DNA of 64,000 nucleotides, from NCBI GenBank assembly GCA_026119935.1, contig JALRMH010000021.1:496001-560000 (forward strand). The letters are read 5' to 3'. Within the stretch, counting starts at the first letter, position 1, and every line of letters begins with the position of its first letter. The notes beneath the pieces are model-generated. The model ran no database searches, had not been told where the DNA came from, and was given only the letters and a program-made list of their open reading frames with translations. The DNA comes from Endothia cerciana. Lineage: Eukaryota > Ascomycota > Sordariomycetes > Diaporthales > Cryphonectriaceae. The position numbers and the translations under genes are program-made. Positions 12,127 through 23,981 of the stretch are shown piece after piece.

Positions 12127-13714
12127 ATGGCGGGCCCAGGGGACGTCGTCGTGAACGAGTCGAGCCGCCATGGGGTCGACGCCGCCATGGCCAAGCGTGT
12201 CCTCCGGAAGATCGACATGAGACTCGTGCCGCTGCTATTCATCACCTACGGGCTTAACTTCATGGACAAGACGATCCTGTCGAGCGCATCTGTCTTTGGG
12301 CTTAAGGACGACACGGTTCGTGGAAGCCTTCACTGGGCTTTTTCTGCCCCTCAACCTCAGAACACTCCTCACTCACACACGACCACAGAACCTGCAGGGC
12401 CAAGACTACAGCTGGGTCTCCTCCATCTTCTACTTTGGCTACTTTGCCTGGACGTATCCGACCAACGTCCTCATCGCCCGTCTGCCCGTGGCCCGCTACA
12501 TGACGGCCAACGCGCTCGCGTGGGGCGCCGTCGTGGCGCTCACGGCCGCGTGCACCAGCTACGGCGGGCTCCTGGCCGTGCGCTTCCTCCTGGGGGCCGC
12601 GGAGGCCACCATCACGCCTGCGTTCATGTTCATCACCACCAGCTGGTACACGCGCGACGAGATCCCCGTCAGGACCGGGATCTGGTTCTCCGGGAACAGC
12701 ATCGGCGGGATGGTCGCCTCGCTGTTCGCCTTCGGGGTCGGGCACACCAGCGACAGCGTCGGCCCCTGGCGCTGGATGTATATCATCCTGGGTGTGGTGA
12801 CGTTCCTCTGGGGCTTCGTCCTGTGGTCCGCGCTCCCGGACAGCGTGTCCACCGCGGGGTTCCTCACGCCGGAGGAGCGCCAGTACGCCTCGGACCGCGT
12901 CATCGTGGCCGGCACGGGCCGCACGGAGGCGGCGGCCTGGAGCTGGGCGCAGGCGCGCGAGTGCCTCGCCGACCCCAAGACCTGGATCCTCTTCGGCCTC
13001 GAGATCCTCACGCAGATCCCCAACGGCGGCACGCAGAACTTTGCCAACCTCGTCATCGAGTCCTTCGGCTTCACCAGCCTGCAGTCGACGCTCGTCAACA
13101 TCCCCTACTCCCTGCTGTCGGGCGGCTGCATCCTGCTCACGGGCTGGCTGGCGGGCCGCTTCCGCCAAGCCAACTGCCTGCTCATCGTCGCCGTCGTGGT
13201 CCCGTGCGTCGCCGGCGCCGCCCTCATCTACGCCCGCGCGCGCGTCGCCCGGGGCGTGCAGCTGTTCGGCTACTTCCTGCTCTGCACGGGCTCCTCCGCC
13301 ATGCCCCTCGCGCTCTCCCTCGTGCAGGCCAACTACCGGGGCGTCACCAAGAAGCTGACCGTCACCGCGCTGCTGTTCCTGGCGTACTGCGCGGGCAACA
13401 TCGCCGGCCCGCAGTTCTTCCGCTCGGGCGAGGCGCCGACCTACGAGACGGCGTTCCGGACCATCATGGTCTGCTACGCGCTGGCGATCGCGCTGGCGCT
13501 GGCGCTGAGGGCGTACCTCGGGTGGGTGAACGCGAGGAGGGCGAGGGAGGAGGGCTTCCAGGGGAGCGCGGGGGCGTCGGGGGCCGTAGGCGGGGGCAAG
13601 GTGGTTGACATTGCGGATGGTGGCGCGGACGCTGTTTCCGGGGTCGAGTTGAGGAGTGAGGATTACGAGGATGTGACGGACTGGCAGATCGCCGGGTTCA
13701 GGTATCGCCTGTAG
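12127..13714 (+). CDS. MFS anion:cation symporter, Dal5/allantoate permease-like
   Basis: Plasma-membrane permease of the Dal5 family, which takes up organic anions such as allantoate, nicotinate or related vitamins and acids (family knowledge; substrate not determinable). Exons are 12127-12315 and 12389-13714 with a 73 bp intron (GTTCGT..CCACAG), giving 504 residues. Family landmarks are RVLRKIDMRLVPLLFITYGLNFMDK before and through TM1, LQGQDYSWVSSIFYFGY after the splice, FLLGAAEATITPAFMFITTSWYTRDE in TM4, and the second half beginning DPKTWILFGLEI. The C-terminal tail is Gly/Ala-rich. An in-frame ATG at 12019 with good context would add 36 residues; I prefer 12127 because it gives the usual short N-terminus. 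A 527-codon antisense frame is a GC3 shadow. Confidence 0.92.
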
Positions 13715-14337
13715 GTGCTTCACAGCCCGGACGGGAAGATTTGAGGCAACAACGCGCCATTTGACGTCCCTTGTGGCCATCACCGCCTCATTATTCTCGG
13801 TAGTGGATCGGAGGGTCTCATAAATCAAGACGACGGACTGATATCTTGCTCGATTTACTGCTAGAGACGCAATGCGTATACTCAATCACTTTTGTTGATC
13901 TGGACTAGCATTGAAATATATCTCTGCGCACAGCCAAGCAAAGGCCTGTCGACAAGCAGTAAAGGGAAAGAGAAGGGGGAGGAAGGGAAGAAAAAAGAAA
14001 AAAAAAAAAAGGGAAAAAGGAGGCTAGTCTGTAGCAGTAGCAGCGGTACAGGTGTTCGACAAACAAAGACTAACAGTCAGGTATCTTTCCTCCAGTGCTA
14101 TTTCCAAAATATCATGTCTCGGCGCATCCCCCACCATGATGTATGCTAAACTCCGGGCCCTATTGTTATAGACAAATGAAGATTTTTTTCGTTCCAATGT
14201 CGATTTTTGTTTTGACACAATCCTGTTCTCCCTCTCGAGTGACCACTCCGGACTTGCGCTCGTACTGGGTGTCGCCCCTGTGGTAGTGTCGATGGCGACA
14301 AAGCTGTCGCCTGTCGTGTCGACGGGCCATCGAGACC
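13715..14337. other. Convergent 3' spacer with purine tract
   Basis: 623 bases between the 3' ends of the Dal5-like gene (plus) and the Opi1-like gene (minus). Positions 13961-14023 are an uninterrupted 63-base purine run on the plus strand, including a long A stretch. No reading frame of interest was seen. Polyadenylation signals for both genes should lie here. Confidence 0.6.
13961..14023 (+). repeat. 63-base polypurine tract
   Basis: Only A and G occur over the whole stretch on the plus strand. It sits between two convergent genes and is the kind of mirror-like polypurine sequence that can form triplex DNA or R-loops. No function is shown. Confidence 0.9.
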
Positions 14338-16548
14338 TTAACTCTTACCGTCCCCGTCAACTCCAATACCAACGCCCACAAACGGTACGGTCTGCGGCTG
14401 CTGTTGAGCTTGTCCCTGCTCCTGGCCCTGGCCAACAGACTGCGCCCTCTCCTCCCTCTTCTTCCGGCCCAACCTCTCACACCACTCCTCCGCACTAACA
14501 ATCGTGCCGTCCAGGACGCAGCTGACCTGTGCCATCATATCCAGGCCCTCCTTGGCCATGACGAGCACCATCTGCGCGCCTTCGCGCGCTTCCTTCTCCT
14601 TGGGCCCCTCCTGTGTTGCTGGTGCCGGGCTTGCACCACTTCCATTCGCATTCGCGTTCTCCTGCGCCGCGAGCATGAACCGCTGCGGCAGCGATTTGAG
14701 ATGCCTCCTGACCAGCGCTCGCGCGTTTTCCGGCAGCGCGCCGCCTGTGTACTTTGATACCGTCTCGATGACACTTGTCAGTGTCTTGAGGACGTCGGAT
14801 CTCAGCGCGGCCACGCGCGCACTCAGCTCGCGGCGGGCGTGCTCCGGGTCCTCAGCACCGCTTGCATCGTTCCCCGTCGCTGCACCTCTTGGGTGCTGAC
14901 TGTCGTATTTCTCAAGCGCGTCCTTAAGGGCCGTTATGACCTGCCCAATGTGGTCGTTCGCCCACCGCAGCCAGGTGAGGCAGTATCTGAGGGAGCGCAG
15001 ACTCTCTTCGCTCATGGCAATGGAGAGGCCCGACGTTGACAACATGAGCCTGTGTTGCCAGGCAGGGTTGGTGGAGGATGGGCGTGAGTTTGTGGGTGTG
15101 GCTTGGAAGCTGTCCGACACGGCCTTGCCGGCTGGCGCAGCCATTGCGTCTTCGGTGTATGCTGGACTGCGGGCGTCATCGTAAGCTGGGAGGGTGTCGA
15201 CGGTGCCCACGGAAAGTCTCCGGTCCTTGTCGCTGAGGCCGAGAGGCTCGGCCTCGGGACTATGCGAGCTGGCGAGCGCATCGGTACCGGATGCATCACT
15301 ACGGCGAGGCGCCGACATTGAACTGCCCCTGCTTCCCACCTTCCGCCTCTTGTGGCTGCTCTCGCCTGTCTCCAGGTCGCCCGATGATGGATGTCTGCCC
15401 TTGCCGCGGAAGAACCACCTCACACCACCCTCGATACCGGACTTGTGAAGACCTGACCCCACAACACCCTCGACGTACTCGACAGGAGTCTTGATAAAGC
15501 CCGGGGAGAAGTTCTTGGTCGTGTTGTAGGCCGTGACGGTGCCCTCGATGGGTCTCGCCAGCAGCGAGCCCGAAGACAACACCAACGACAGCAGCGGTTC
15601 GGCTTCAGACGGTCCCGGCGTACCCAAGTGGGTAGAGGGCGGCCTCGGCACGGGGTTGTTCTTGTTCTGGGGAGAGGAGACGAAGTCTGTTGCGGCACGC
15701 CATGACAAGTTAGGGATCACTACATCACCGAGCAATTGGATGTGTTGGAAAGGGGGTCGTGACGGGGGACTTGATGATATGGGAGGCAGGGGGGGGGGGG
15801 CATCACAAGTAGACTCACCGGCCTTGAGATGGCGAAGAGCCTCGGCCGCCATTCGCACGTCCGGGTCGTCCAGGCTCAGGCTGCTCGCCGTCCCGTTCGG
15901 GCGATCTGGGCTCAGGGGCCCTCTTGTGCCGTTGCTCGTGTTCTCCATGTCCATCCTCGCTGGTGAATCGGCCGAATGCCCATGACCAGAAGCGTAGTAG
16001 GCCGAGTAGGGGTTGCCACTTGGCCAGTGCCGCAGCCTCGGGGGCGGCGAGTATGATGTATCGCGGGTCGCCGAGGAGGGTGCGAACCTCCGCGAGGAGG
16101 TCGTGGATGCGCCTGTCAAGGACGCCAGAGAAGGTAGGGAGCTGAGGCTGTTGTTGCCGTGCGCGTGCAGCTGCAGGGGCGCGAGCTCGTTGGACGGAGT
16201 ATCTGGGAACTCCAGGGCAGCAGGATCGTGGTTCGGCTGCTGCGAGAACACATATGTCGGCGGAGAGTACGACGGCGCCTGGTCCAGGGTTCGAGGAGAC
16301 AACGAGGATAACGATGGGATCTGTGGGTGTTGAGCACTGCTGGCGCCGGCGAACAGGCTCGGGCTGGCGTTGAAGAACGGCGGTGACGCCAGGAACCCGC
16401 TGGACTGGGAAGGCGCTTGTTGTGCCGGCTGCATCTGCTGGTGCGACGACTGGTGAAGATGGGTCGTGGGGTCGGCGGCGGTCCGGTTGGTGTTGGTGAT
16501 GACGGGAGGTGGGAGGCGCATGTGATTTTCTCGCTGCTGCTGCTCCAT
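14338..16548 (-). CDS. opi1: Opi1-type transcriptional regulator (CCG-8-like)
   Basis: Regulator of phospholipid-biosynthesis genes. Yeast Opi1 represses inositol-responsive genes and is held at the ER by phosphatidic acid; the Neurospora homologue is clock-controlled gene ccg-8 (family knowledge). Exons are 16548-15819 and 15686-14338, giving 692 residues. The 132 bp intron (GTGAGT..CAACAG, branch CTAAC) is a multiple of three with no stop, but removing it restores the conserved LSLDDPDVRMAAEALRHLKA-DFV. Residues 1-215 are rich in Gln, His, Pro and Ser. The core includes EPLLSLVLSS (about 273-282), SPGFIKTPVEYVEGVVGSGL (304-323), a WFFRGKGRH run, a basic HKRRKV nuclear signal (355-360), and the C-terminal helical Opi1 region with LRSLRYCLTWLRWAN. 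The start ATG is the first of the frame. Confidence 0.9.
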   Translation of the reverse strand: MEQQQRENHMRLPPPVITNTNRTAADPTTHLHQSSHQQMQPAQQAPSQSSGFLASPPFFNASPSLFAGASSAQHPQIPSLSSLSPRTLDQAPSYSPPTYVFSQQPNHDPAALEFPDTPSNELAPLQLHAHGNNSLSSLPSLASLTGASTTSSRRFAPSSATRDTSYSPPPRLRHWPSGNPYSAYYASGHGHSADSPARMDMENTSNGTRGPLSPDRPNGTASSLSLDDPDVRMAAEALRHLKAGESTCDAPPPLPPISSSPPSRPPFQHIQLLGDVVIPNLSWRAATDFVSSPQNKNNPVPRPPSTHLGTPGPSEAEPLLSLVLSSGSLLARPIEGTVTAYNTTKNFSPGFIKTPVEYVEGVVGSGLHKSGIEGGVRWFFRGKGRHPSSGDLETGESSHKRRKVGSRGSSMSAPRRSDASGTDALASSHSPEAEPLGLSDKDRRLSVGTVDTLPAYDDARSPAYTEDAMAAPAGKAVSDSFQATPTNSRPSSTNPAWQHRLMLSTSGLSIAMSEESLRSLRYCLTWLRWANDHIGQVITALKDALEKYDSQHPRGAATGNDASGAEDPEHARRELSARVAALRSDVLKTLTSVIETVSKYTGGALPENARALVRRHLKSLPQRFMLAAQENANANGSGASPAPATQEGPKEKEAREGAQMVLVMAKEGLDMMAQVSCVLDGTIVSAEEWCERLGRKKREERAQSVGQGQEQGQAQQQPQTVPFVGVGIGVDGDGKS

Positions 16549-17737
16549 TGTGGGTAGAAGCCGCCCTCCTGTCTCGCTTCGCCCGTGCGGGCGTGCTCCT
16601 CTTTTTCTTTCCTGATTTCTCCCCCCCCCCCCCCCGCTTGCGTTGCCGACTCCGTGGGCCGCCTACTACCCGGGTAAGCTCCCGCAAGACCGGCCTGGAC
16701 GATTCAGCTGGACCCAGGGACCCAGGAATAGGTCGTCAACGGGCCGAATGATCTATCAATGGGCCCTCAAGCCGTCGTCTCAAACGGCGGGCCAGCCTCG
16801 GCCAGAGAAGGACCCGGCAAGCGTATCGTGCGGGAGGATGACTCGGGTGAGCCTAGGTTAGAGCAAACAGGGTGAGGGTGCCCAGAGGGAGGTGTGAGAA
16901 GGACGGGAGATAATGTAGTCGTACAGAAACAGACCACAGGCATACCGAGCCGGTGGGAAGGATGCCCGTGCAGGCGCAGGCACAGGAGTCTCGTCAGAAG
17001 TGAGGGTGGGTGCGTCTACGCTATGCCTCGAGATAAGGTTGCAACGGGCACTGAAGGATGAATGGCCCAGGAGGGGGAAGGTAGTCTATACCACGCAAAG
17101 ATGTGGGCAGTCTGCAGGCCGTAATAATGACAGACTGGGATGGGTGTCGCTCCCGGGTATATGAAGAAGCGGTAGGGCCCCCTTCCCCCCCACCCGGCGG
17201 GATGACGATAACAACGCCGCCAGCAATGACGGTAGTGAGTCTATTTCAGATAAAGAGAAGTCTGAAGACCAGTTTAGCGTGTGGATTGGGGACTAGGGCG
17301 CCACGAGCGCTTCCGTGGTCCCAGTGCTGAGGGCCCCAGGCGCCATAGTTGAATGCAGGTTACTTTGTCATGTGGGCTGGTTACGACCTCCTCCCTCCCT
17401 TGCCTTCGCATATCCCCAGGTCGCACCCCCCAAAGGAACCCCGAGACCAGCATCCACACCAGGAGCCAATTGATCTGACACGCCCCTGCCAGCAGCAGCC
17501 TTGATGGCGATCGGGGACGTTCTCTCCCTCTGCCTGCCCCATACCGTAACGGCAGCCTGCATGAGCCCCGGCTGTCTTGGTACTACAGTATGGTCAATCG
17601 TGCAGCCCATCAGGTCCGGCAAGAATCGATTCCTGTTCTCCGGTCACCGCTCTCCATGATGACCTGACGCCATGGCGCTGCTCGTCAGCCCGTCCTTCTT
17701 CACTGCTGACGCCTTGAGCGCCGCCGGCCGGCTCATA

Positions 17738-17786
<49 letters not shown>

Positions 17787-19789
17787 GGGTAGCGCCTCTT
17801 TGCCAGTGGACATTCCCTGCGTCAGCGGGTAAACCTTCATATGAGAACCGGGCCTCGAGACAAGACCGAGTCTTCCGGGAGTCCGCTACGCTGAGCCCCT
17901 AATCTCGAAACCGGACATCCTGCACACATAGAGGCCAAGATATGAGAATGGTCTCCCCACAATACCAGCCGATGGCTCCAGCGTCGGCTTCGAAGGTCAC
18001 AGAGGGGGACTGCCTGGCACATGTCAGCACAGGGGCCTGCCTCCTCTGCTGGCAGACCCCCGTCCCCCCCCCCGGCTCCTCCTCATCACCAAGGGGGCGA
18101 GTTTGCCGTTCACCCTTGTAGCGTGATTCGGGTGGTCTGTTCTGTTCTGTCACATGCTCAGAGTGTGCCGCCAGTGAGGGTCGACCCTGTGTCACAGGCT
18201 GCACGCGCGTTGGCCGTTGGCACGTCGATCTGGGGCCCCCAATTGGAGTCGCATCTGGTGTGCCCCCCCCCCCGTCCCCCGGTCCCCCCCATAAGGCCAG
18301 TATCACAAGCAATTTTTTTTTTCTTGGCTGACCAGACTGCGTTGGGCCATCGGCTAGAGCACCAGCTTCGGTTAGATGCGAGCAAAAGGTCTTTGTTACC
18401 CGCTGAACGACATCAGGCGCTTCAGGACAGTGGACATGTGTGCGTGAAGACGATCAACTGGCTGATGAATCTGCCTGTGAAGCCAGCCCCCGAGAACCGA
18501 GACGAAGATCCGGAGCCTGGGCACTAGCGCGCGTCCGTGAGGATGCTTGCGCGACTGGCTTCTTCCGATAAACCGTTCATGTGAATAGCCCAATGTGAGC
18601 AGCCCAATCTGCCTGCTTAAGGCTACTGTGTAAAAGGGGGGGCGACCACATCCTGGTTTGGCTTTCAAGGCGCAGGAAGCTGGCCCGGCACACCGGCGAA
18701 CCGGTACTTAGTACAAGTGTGGGGTTTAGGTTCTCGCAGATCTTGACGAAGCCATTTCCACGAGGGGACGCGAAGGTCTCCTCCTGCCCCTGTCCCAGGC
18801 CCAGGACGCCTCGCACCTAGTCTAGCAATTCGGGAGCCCGTCGGCTCTCGAGGCTGGGTAGCCAAGGATCATATACACGTACGGCAGGGCGATACCAGAG
18901 CTGTTGGTGTGAGCCGCGACGTGCTCGACAGTACTCTCGCCATCCCCAAGGTCGAGGCCGCGCAGGTGCCACAACTGATTCCATGCTGTCGTCCCTCCCT
19001 CAGATGGTGCACTCGCTCAAATATCCAATGGATCCAGCCGGCATCGAACTAGGCAAAGAAGTCACAAGACTGGATATACGTAGTAATGTACGGTGCCTCT
19101 GACGCCGCCAAAGTAATAGAGAAAAGTACGTGGGCAGTTCTTAATGGCACCGAGTGAATTCCTCCTTCTCCGCTTCCACGATCGCAGGAATCCTCACCAA
19201 CGTCGAGCACAGGCGATGACGGACAGGAAGCCCGCATCTGGCGTGTCGCAATGTGATGGGCTGCACTGTCTTTTAGGAAGCGTTGGGAGAAGAAGAGAAG
19301 GAAGGAAGTCGCCCAGGACTGCAGCAGAGATTTTAGCAGGCGGTAGCGAAACCTGCGAGACTGGGCCCTGCAAGTGGTCCGTGCACATCCTTCTTCCGTA
19401 GGGATTTCTCCGGTTCCGGTCTCCTTGGCGTGGCCCGTGCCTCCTTCTTCACCTGAGCGGCAGGCTGATTACGTAACAGAAGGCCCCTGAACCTGACGAA
19501 GATGCTTGGTTGGCCTTGCAGCAGCTAGGGCGTCGCGATCAGCAACAACCACGGCACACCCTACACCGTCGTCAAGGACGAATCTTGTTGCCCACCACGC
19601 CTCGCATGCATTGACGGCTTCCATCCTCCGTGCCCTCCCACCCGCACAACACAGATCCGTCCCTTTGCATGCGGTAGTGATCACCAGTAGCATAGGTTCC
19701 GGGCCAGCGCGCCGGCTGCTCCTCGTGCCCCTCCACCGAGAGTTTCCCCCCTTCGAACGCAGTGGCTCGCAGCTACTTCACCTGTCAGG
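16549..19789. other. 3.2 kb divergent promoter region
   Basis: It separates the divergent Opi1-like and AP-1 mu genes. It holds a 15-base C run at 16621-16635 just upstream of the Opi1 start, C runs of 10 and 11 at 18064 and 18263, and a CAGC tandem array at 17738-17784. No convincing protein-coding frame was seen; the longest ATG frames have no domain character. The distance suggests a long upstream leader or regulatory region, perhaps with an unrecognised non-coding RNA. Confidence 0.5.
17738..17784. repeat. (CAGC)n tandem array, about 12 units
   Basis: A perfect tetranucleotide array of 47 bases, followed by one diverged unit. It lies in the middle of the divergent promoter region. Confidence 0.97.
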
Positions 19790-21334
19790 ATGGCCTCCGC
19801 AGTGTTCTTCTTGGACCTGAAGGGCAAGGTCAGTCCGACTCTGACTGAAATCTAGCTGTGATACCTCGAGGAGGCTGACCAGTGCTCGGCTGCAGACCCT
19901 TCTTGCCCGAAACTACAGAGGAGACATCCCTATGTCAGCCGTCGAGAAATTCCCCGTCCTTCTCAGCGATGCCGAAGAAGAATCATCGGCAGTACCCCCG
20001 TGCTTCTCTCATGAGGGGATCAACGTACGCCATTACCCCGTCCAAACTGCTTGCCCAGACCGGGGCTATGACTGATCCCCCCCTGCCGCAGTACTTGTAC
20101 ATACGGCACAACAACCTCTACCTCCTCGCCCTGACGAAACGCAACACGAACGCCGCAGAGATTATCCTCTTCCTACACAAGATCGTCGAGGTCTTCACCG
20201 AATACTTCAAAGTGCTCGAGGAGGAATCCATCCGGGACAACTTTGTTGTCATATACGAGCTTCTCGACGAGATGATGGACTTTGGCTACCCCCAGACCAC
20301 CGAATCCAAGATCCTGCAGGAATACATCACCCAGGAGTCCCACAAGCTCGAGGTGCAGGCCAGACCGCCCATAGCAGTTACGAACTCCGTGTCATGGCGG
20401 TCAGAAGGAATCCGCTACCGCAAGAACGAGGTCTTCCTCGACGTCGTCGAGAGCCTGAACCTCCTCGTCTCCGCCAACGGCAACGTCCTGCGGTCCGAGA
20501 TCCTGGGCGCCATCAAGATGAAGTGCTACCTGTCAGGCATGCCGGAGCTGCGACTGGGCTTGAATGACAAGGTCATGTTCGAGACTACAGGGCGGACCAC
20601 GCGGGGCAAGGCGATCGAGATGGAGGACGTCAAGTTCCACCAGTGCGTGCGGCTGTCGCGTTTCGAGAACGACCGCACCATCTCCTTCATCCCTCCCGAC
20701 GGCGAGTTCGAGCTCATGTCCTACCGCCTCAACACCCAGGTCAAGCCGCTGATCTGGGTCGAATGCGCGGTCGAGAGCTATTCCGGGAGCCGCATCCAGT
20801 ATATGGTCAAGACGCGGGCGCAGTTCAAGCGGCGCAGCACAGCCAACAACGTCGAGATCATCGTGCCGGTGCCGGAAGACGCGGACACCCCGAGGTTCAG
20901 GACGAATATAGGAAGCGTACACTACGCGCCGGAGCAGAGCGCCATCGTCTGGAAGATCAAACAATTCGGGGGTCTTAAGGAGTTCCTCATGCGAGCAGAG
21001 CTGGGCCTGCCGAGCGTCCGTGGCGATGATGAGCACGGCGGTGGTATGACGGGTGGTTTTGGTGGCAGTATGGGTGGTGTTGGCGCACCCGGCAAGGGGG
21101 CGAAGAGGCCGATTCAAGTCAAGTTTGAGATTCCTTATTTCACAACAAGTGGGATACAGGTGCGGTACCTGAAGATCACGGAGCCCAAGGTGAGTCCTTC
21201 TAGTCTCGAAAAACCACGATCTGGGAGGACGAGACGGCTGACATGTGTTCCAGCTGCAATACCCATCATTGCCATGGGTAAGATATATCACACAGTCAGG
21301 GGATATCGCGGTGCGCTTGCCGGATGCTGTCTAG
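19790..21334 (+). CDS. apm1: AP-1 complex medium subunit mu-1
   Basis: Medium chain of the heterotetrameric AP-1 clathrin adaptor at the trans-Golgi/endosome; it binds tyrosine-based sorting signals (YXX-phi) on cargo. Exons are 19790-19828, 19896-20024, 20092-21189 and 21254-21334, with introns of 67, 67 and 64 bp, giving 448 residues. The first exon encodes only MASAVFFLDLKGK, the start of the N-terminal longin-like domain, which continues with TLLARNYRGDIPMSAVEKF. The mu homology domain runs from about 160 to the end and includes SWRSEGIRYRKNEVFLDVVE, the phosphoinositide/cargo-binding surface, and the ending LPWVRYITQSGDIAVRLPDAV. A Gly/Met-rich insert near 370-390 is typical of fungal orthologues. 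All junctions are in frame and the product is full length. Confidence 0.96.
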
Positions 21335-22496
21335 AAGGTACGCACCTCTGAGGTAGGCCGCAATGATGATCCAGGAGATCAGGCACAACGACATCGACGA
21401 GACGATGTTGTCCCGGAAGATGGGCCTGGAGGAGGGCCAGGGCAAGGGCATGAGGGAGACACCGCACAAGCCATTACACCGTAAACGACCGTCGACGAAA
21501 TGGTGGGCCCATCTCATCCCGTCCCCTGATGCATCTATCACTGGCCTGGGGGGCATGGCCTGGGGGCTAACGTGAAACGGGGCATGGGGTTGATCACTCT
21601 GATGAAGCAAGCGGTTGTTAACAATAACATAATTCGAGATGTACTGCCTCCCATGATGGCTTGTCGCCCCGTTGTGAATGTGTTTCCACTCCGCTATCGT
21701 GTGTATCAGTTTCCTCTGCAGCATGGTCATCCAGTCACTTACTTACTCGTCACAGTTCGATACCACGTATTATACCGCGCGCGCTGTTCGGAGGATGCCG
21801 CCTACCTACTCTGTACCACAAACCTTTGGGTGGTCTGGCGCAATGGTCCTTCTTGTGCTTGGACAAGCTCACCGTAGACCCCGCGCCCCGGACCAACACT
21901 GTACCGCAGCAGGCCCGCGGGTCAGGAGACCTGTCACGGCTGCTTCTCCCTAGGAAAAGCAAACCTGATCCAGAGGGACCCCGTGAGTTTTGCCTGTTGG
22001 GGATGCAGACTCGCGGTCATCGCCCCCCCCCCCTCCCCACCACCCTCTTCCCTTGAGTACCGCACTTCAAGGCTCCGAGACCAAGGAGCACAGCTCCGGG
22101 GTAAGGAGACAGCCTACTCTACGCACATGGCCCCATCCGGCTTCGGAAGCGTTTCAAGCAGTCACTCCACCGTTTGGAAAGGTGGGGGGGGGGGGTGACA
22201 CGCTGATGATTTTACCTCCGAAGGGTCCAATAAGGCAAATTTGCAAAGCAGAACACAGTTTGTCCAGGGTTACACAGACCGTGACCGAATAGTCAGCGTG
22301 GATGTCGCCATCGGCGAGGGATCCTTTGGGGGGGGAGGGGGGACATGGTATGACGCAGGCGGACGGCATGGGCTGAGAGACAACAAATTGTTTTTCTTTG
22401 AGCCAGCGCACTCTTGGCTTACCGCATATCTTGCACCATCGGTGCGCCTCATGCCGCAATGACAGCTCAGAGGGTTTTGGTTGTAGTGTTTGGTGG

Positions 22497-22518
22497 TTTT
22501 TTTTTTTTTTAAAAAAAA
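22497..22518. repeat. T14-A8 block
   Basis: Fourteen T followed directly by eight A, then an A-rich stretch to about 22550. It is self-complementary at the T/A junction. It may be a replication-slippage product or the edge of an old poly(A)-bearing insertion; no flanking duplication was identified. Confidence 0.7.
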
Positions 22519-23309
22519 TCCAAAAATCCAAAACAAAAATAAAATAAAATCGAAACCCTTATGATGGACACGCCGCAGCCGAACGTTAAGGAGGCGACGC
22601 ATGTCGGGCTGGCCTTGGGAGAAGTCACATGATGAATTGCTACGCGGGGCGCACCGAGAGCTTGGTCCTGTGTGCAGTGAAGCTCCGTATAGACATGGGA
22701 CTTACGGAGGCTTGAGGACCCTGAAAAGTCCTCTTGGGACTCAGGTGCAAGTGGTCTCCCAGGGGTAGTGGCCAAGCGCCAACAATACACCGTTCACTTG
22801 TCGAGTTGTCTTCTGCGCCAGGTTCACATGCCGGGACCAGGCACAGCATTCCCAGAATGGCATGCTAGTCGTGCTCTCGCTCTCCCGCGGCGGCAGCAAC
22901 CCCGTGGGGCACGTCGGACGGGCGGGCGGGCGGGCGAGCACCAGATGAAGCCACCGAGGTTCGAGGGAGGAACCCGAGGGCCTCTCTGGCGCGCCAGGGA
23001 CCAGCATGCCTAGTAGCGCGAGTCCACGCCCTATGCTGCAAGCTCTTGTCCGCCCTGTCCAAAGAGGAAATGGCATGCGATGGGCGACTCCCAAATTCAC
23101 CCCACGGGGGAGGCTACGGGAGGACCCGCCCAGCAGACGTGGACGTGGTGGGGAGGAAGACAGTCGGGCCTAAAGCCCATATTTTTGAATTCTCGCCGTC
23201 GACTTGTAGGCTAGGTAAGGATTGGTCGCTGCTCCGTAACGAGGCAGGCCTCAACGGGGCGGGATTAGAGGGCACAGGAACTTGAGCAATAGCGAATTCG
23301 TCACGGACG

Positions 23310-23340
23310 GTCAGTCAGTCAGTCAGTCAGTTAGTCAGTC
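23310..23340. repeat. CAGT tandem array
   Basis: About eight tetranucleotide units with one C-to-T change near the end, in the long spacer upstream of the zinc-cluster gene. Confidence 0.93.
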
Positions 23341-23945
23341 TGGGCCAAGTGGCGATGTCATGAGGTGATCAAGAAGGAAATTCCCTTCATGGAGGAGTTT
23401 GGGGGGGGGGGGGGAGGGGCATCGATCCACTCTGCCAGAGACCAGGACATATTTATTCTGAGAAGCCTGTTGCGTTTTTGGCACATGACAGCGTGAGAGA
23501 TGTTTTCCGAGACGGGGCTGGCCGATGGCAGGGGTGAGGTGATGCAAGTGATGGAGTGGGTTAGGTGACAGCACTAAAAGCGGAAAGAGCCAGAGCACAT
23601 CCAGTACCTTCTACCCTCGCAGCCCGCTCGGGGGCCATACACAGTAAGCAGGGGAACGGGGACGTGAGGAGGTACTGTGGTACATGGGCGCTCCGTTGGA
23701 GACTAAGTCGCACTACCATACATAGTGCGTCCTTGGTATGTATGCCCCCAGTAGCACCTGCACCGTGCAGTGCAGGAGTAGGAGCATTTATGCGAGGCCA
23801 GAATGAGCAGGAGCAGCCGCTGGCGAGCTGAGCCAATGCCAGCAGGGCGGGCAGAGCAGGGTACATACAGTACGTACCGCAGCACGGGTTTTTTTTGGGG
23901 GGGGGGGGGGGCGCACAAAAATTGCGGAGTGGCCACCCTACCATA

Positions 23946-23981
23946 GTATGGTATGTACGGTATGTATGGTATGTATGTACC
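23946..23981. repeat. GTATG-type tandem array
   Basis: Imperfect array of GTATG/GTATGTA units on the plus strand, about 2 kb upstream of the transcription factor start codon. Confidence 0.85.

Noticed and set aside
12302..13885. 527-codon antisense ORF over the Dal5-like gene
   Set aside because: It is a shadow of GC-rich third positions; its product is low-complexity Arg/Ala/Gly/Pro and the sense strand is a clear MFS gene.
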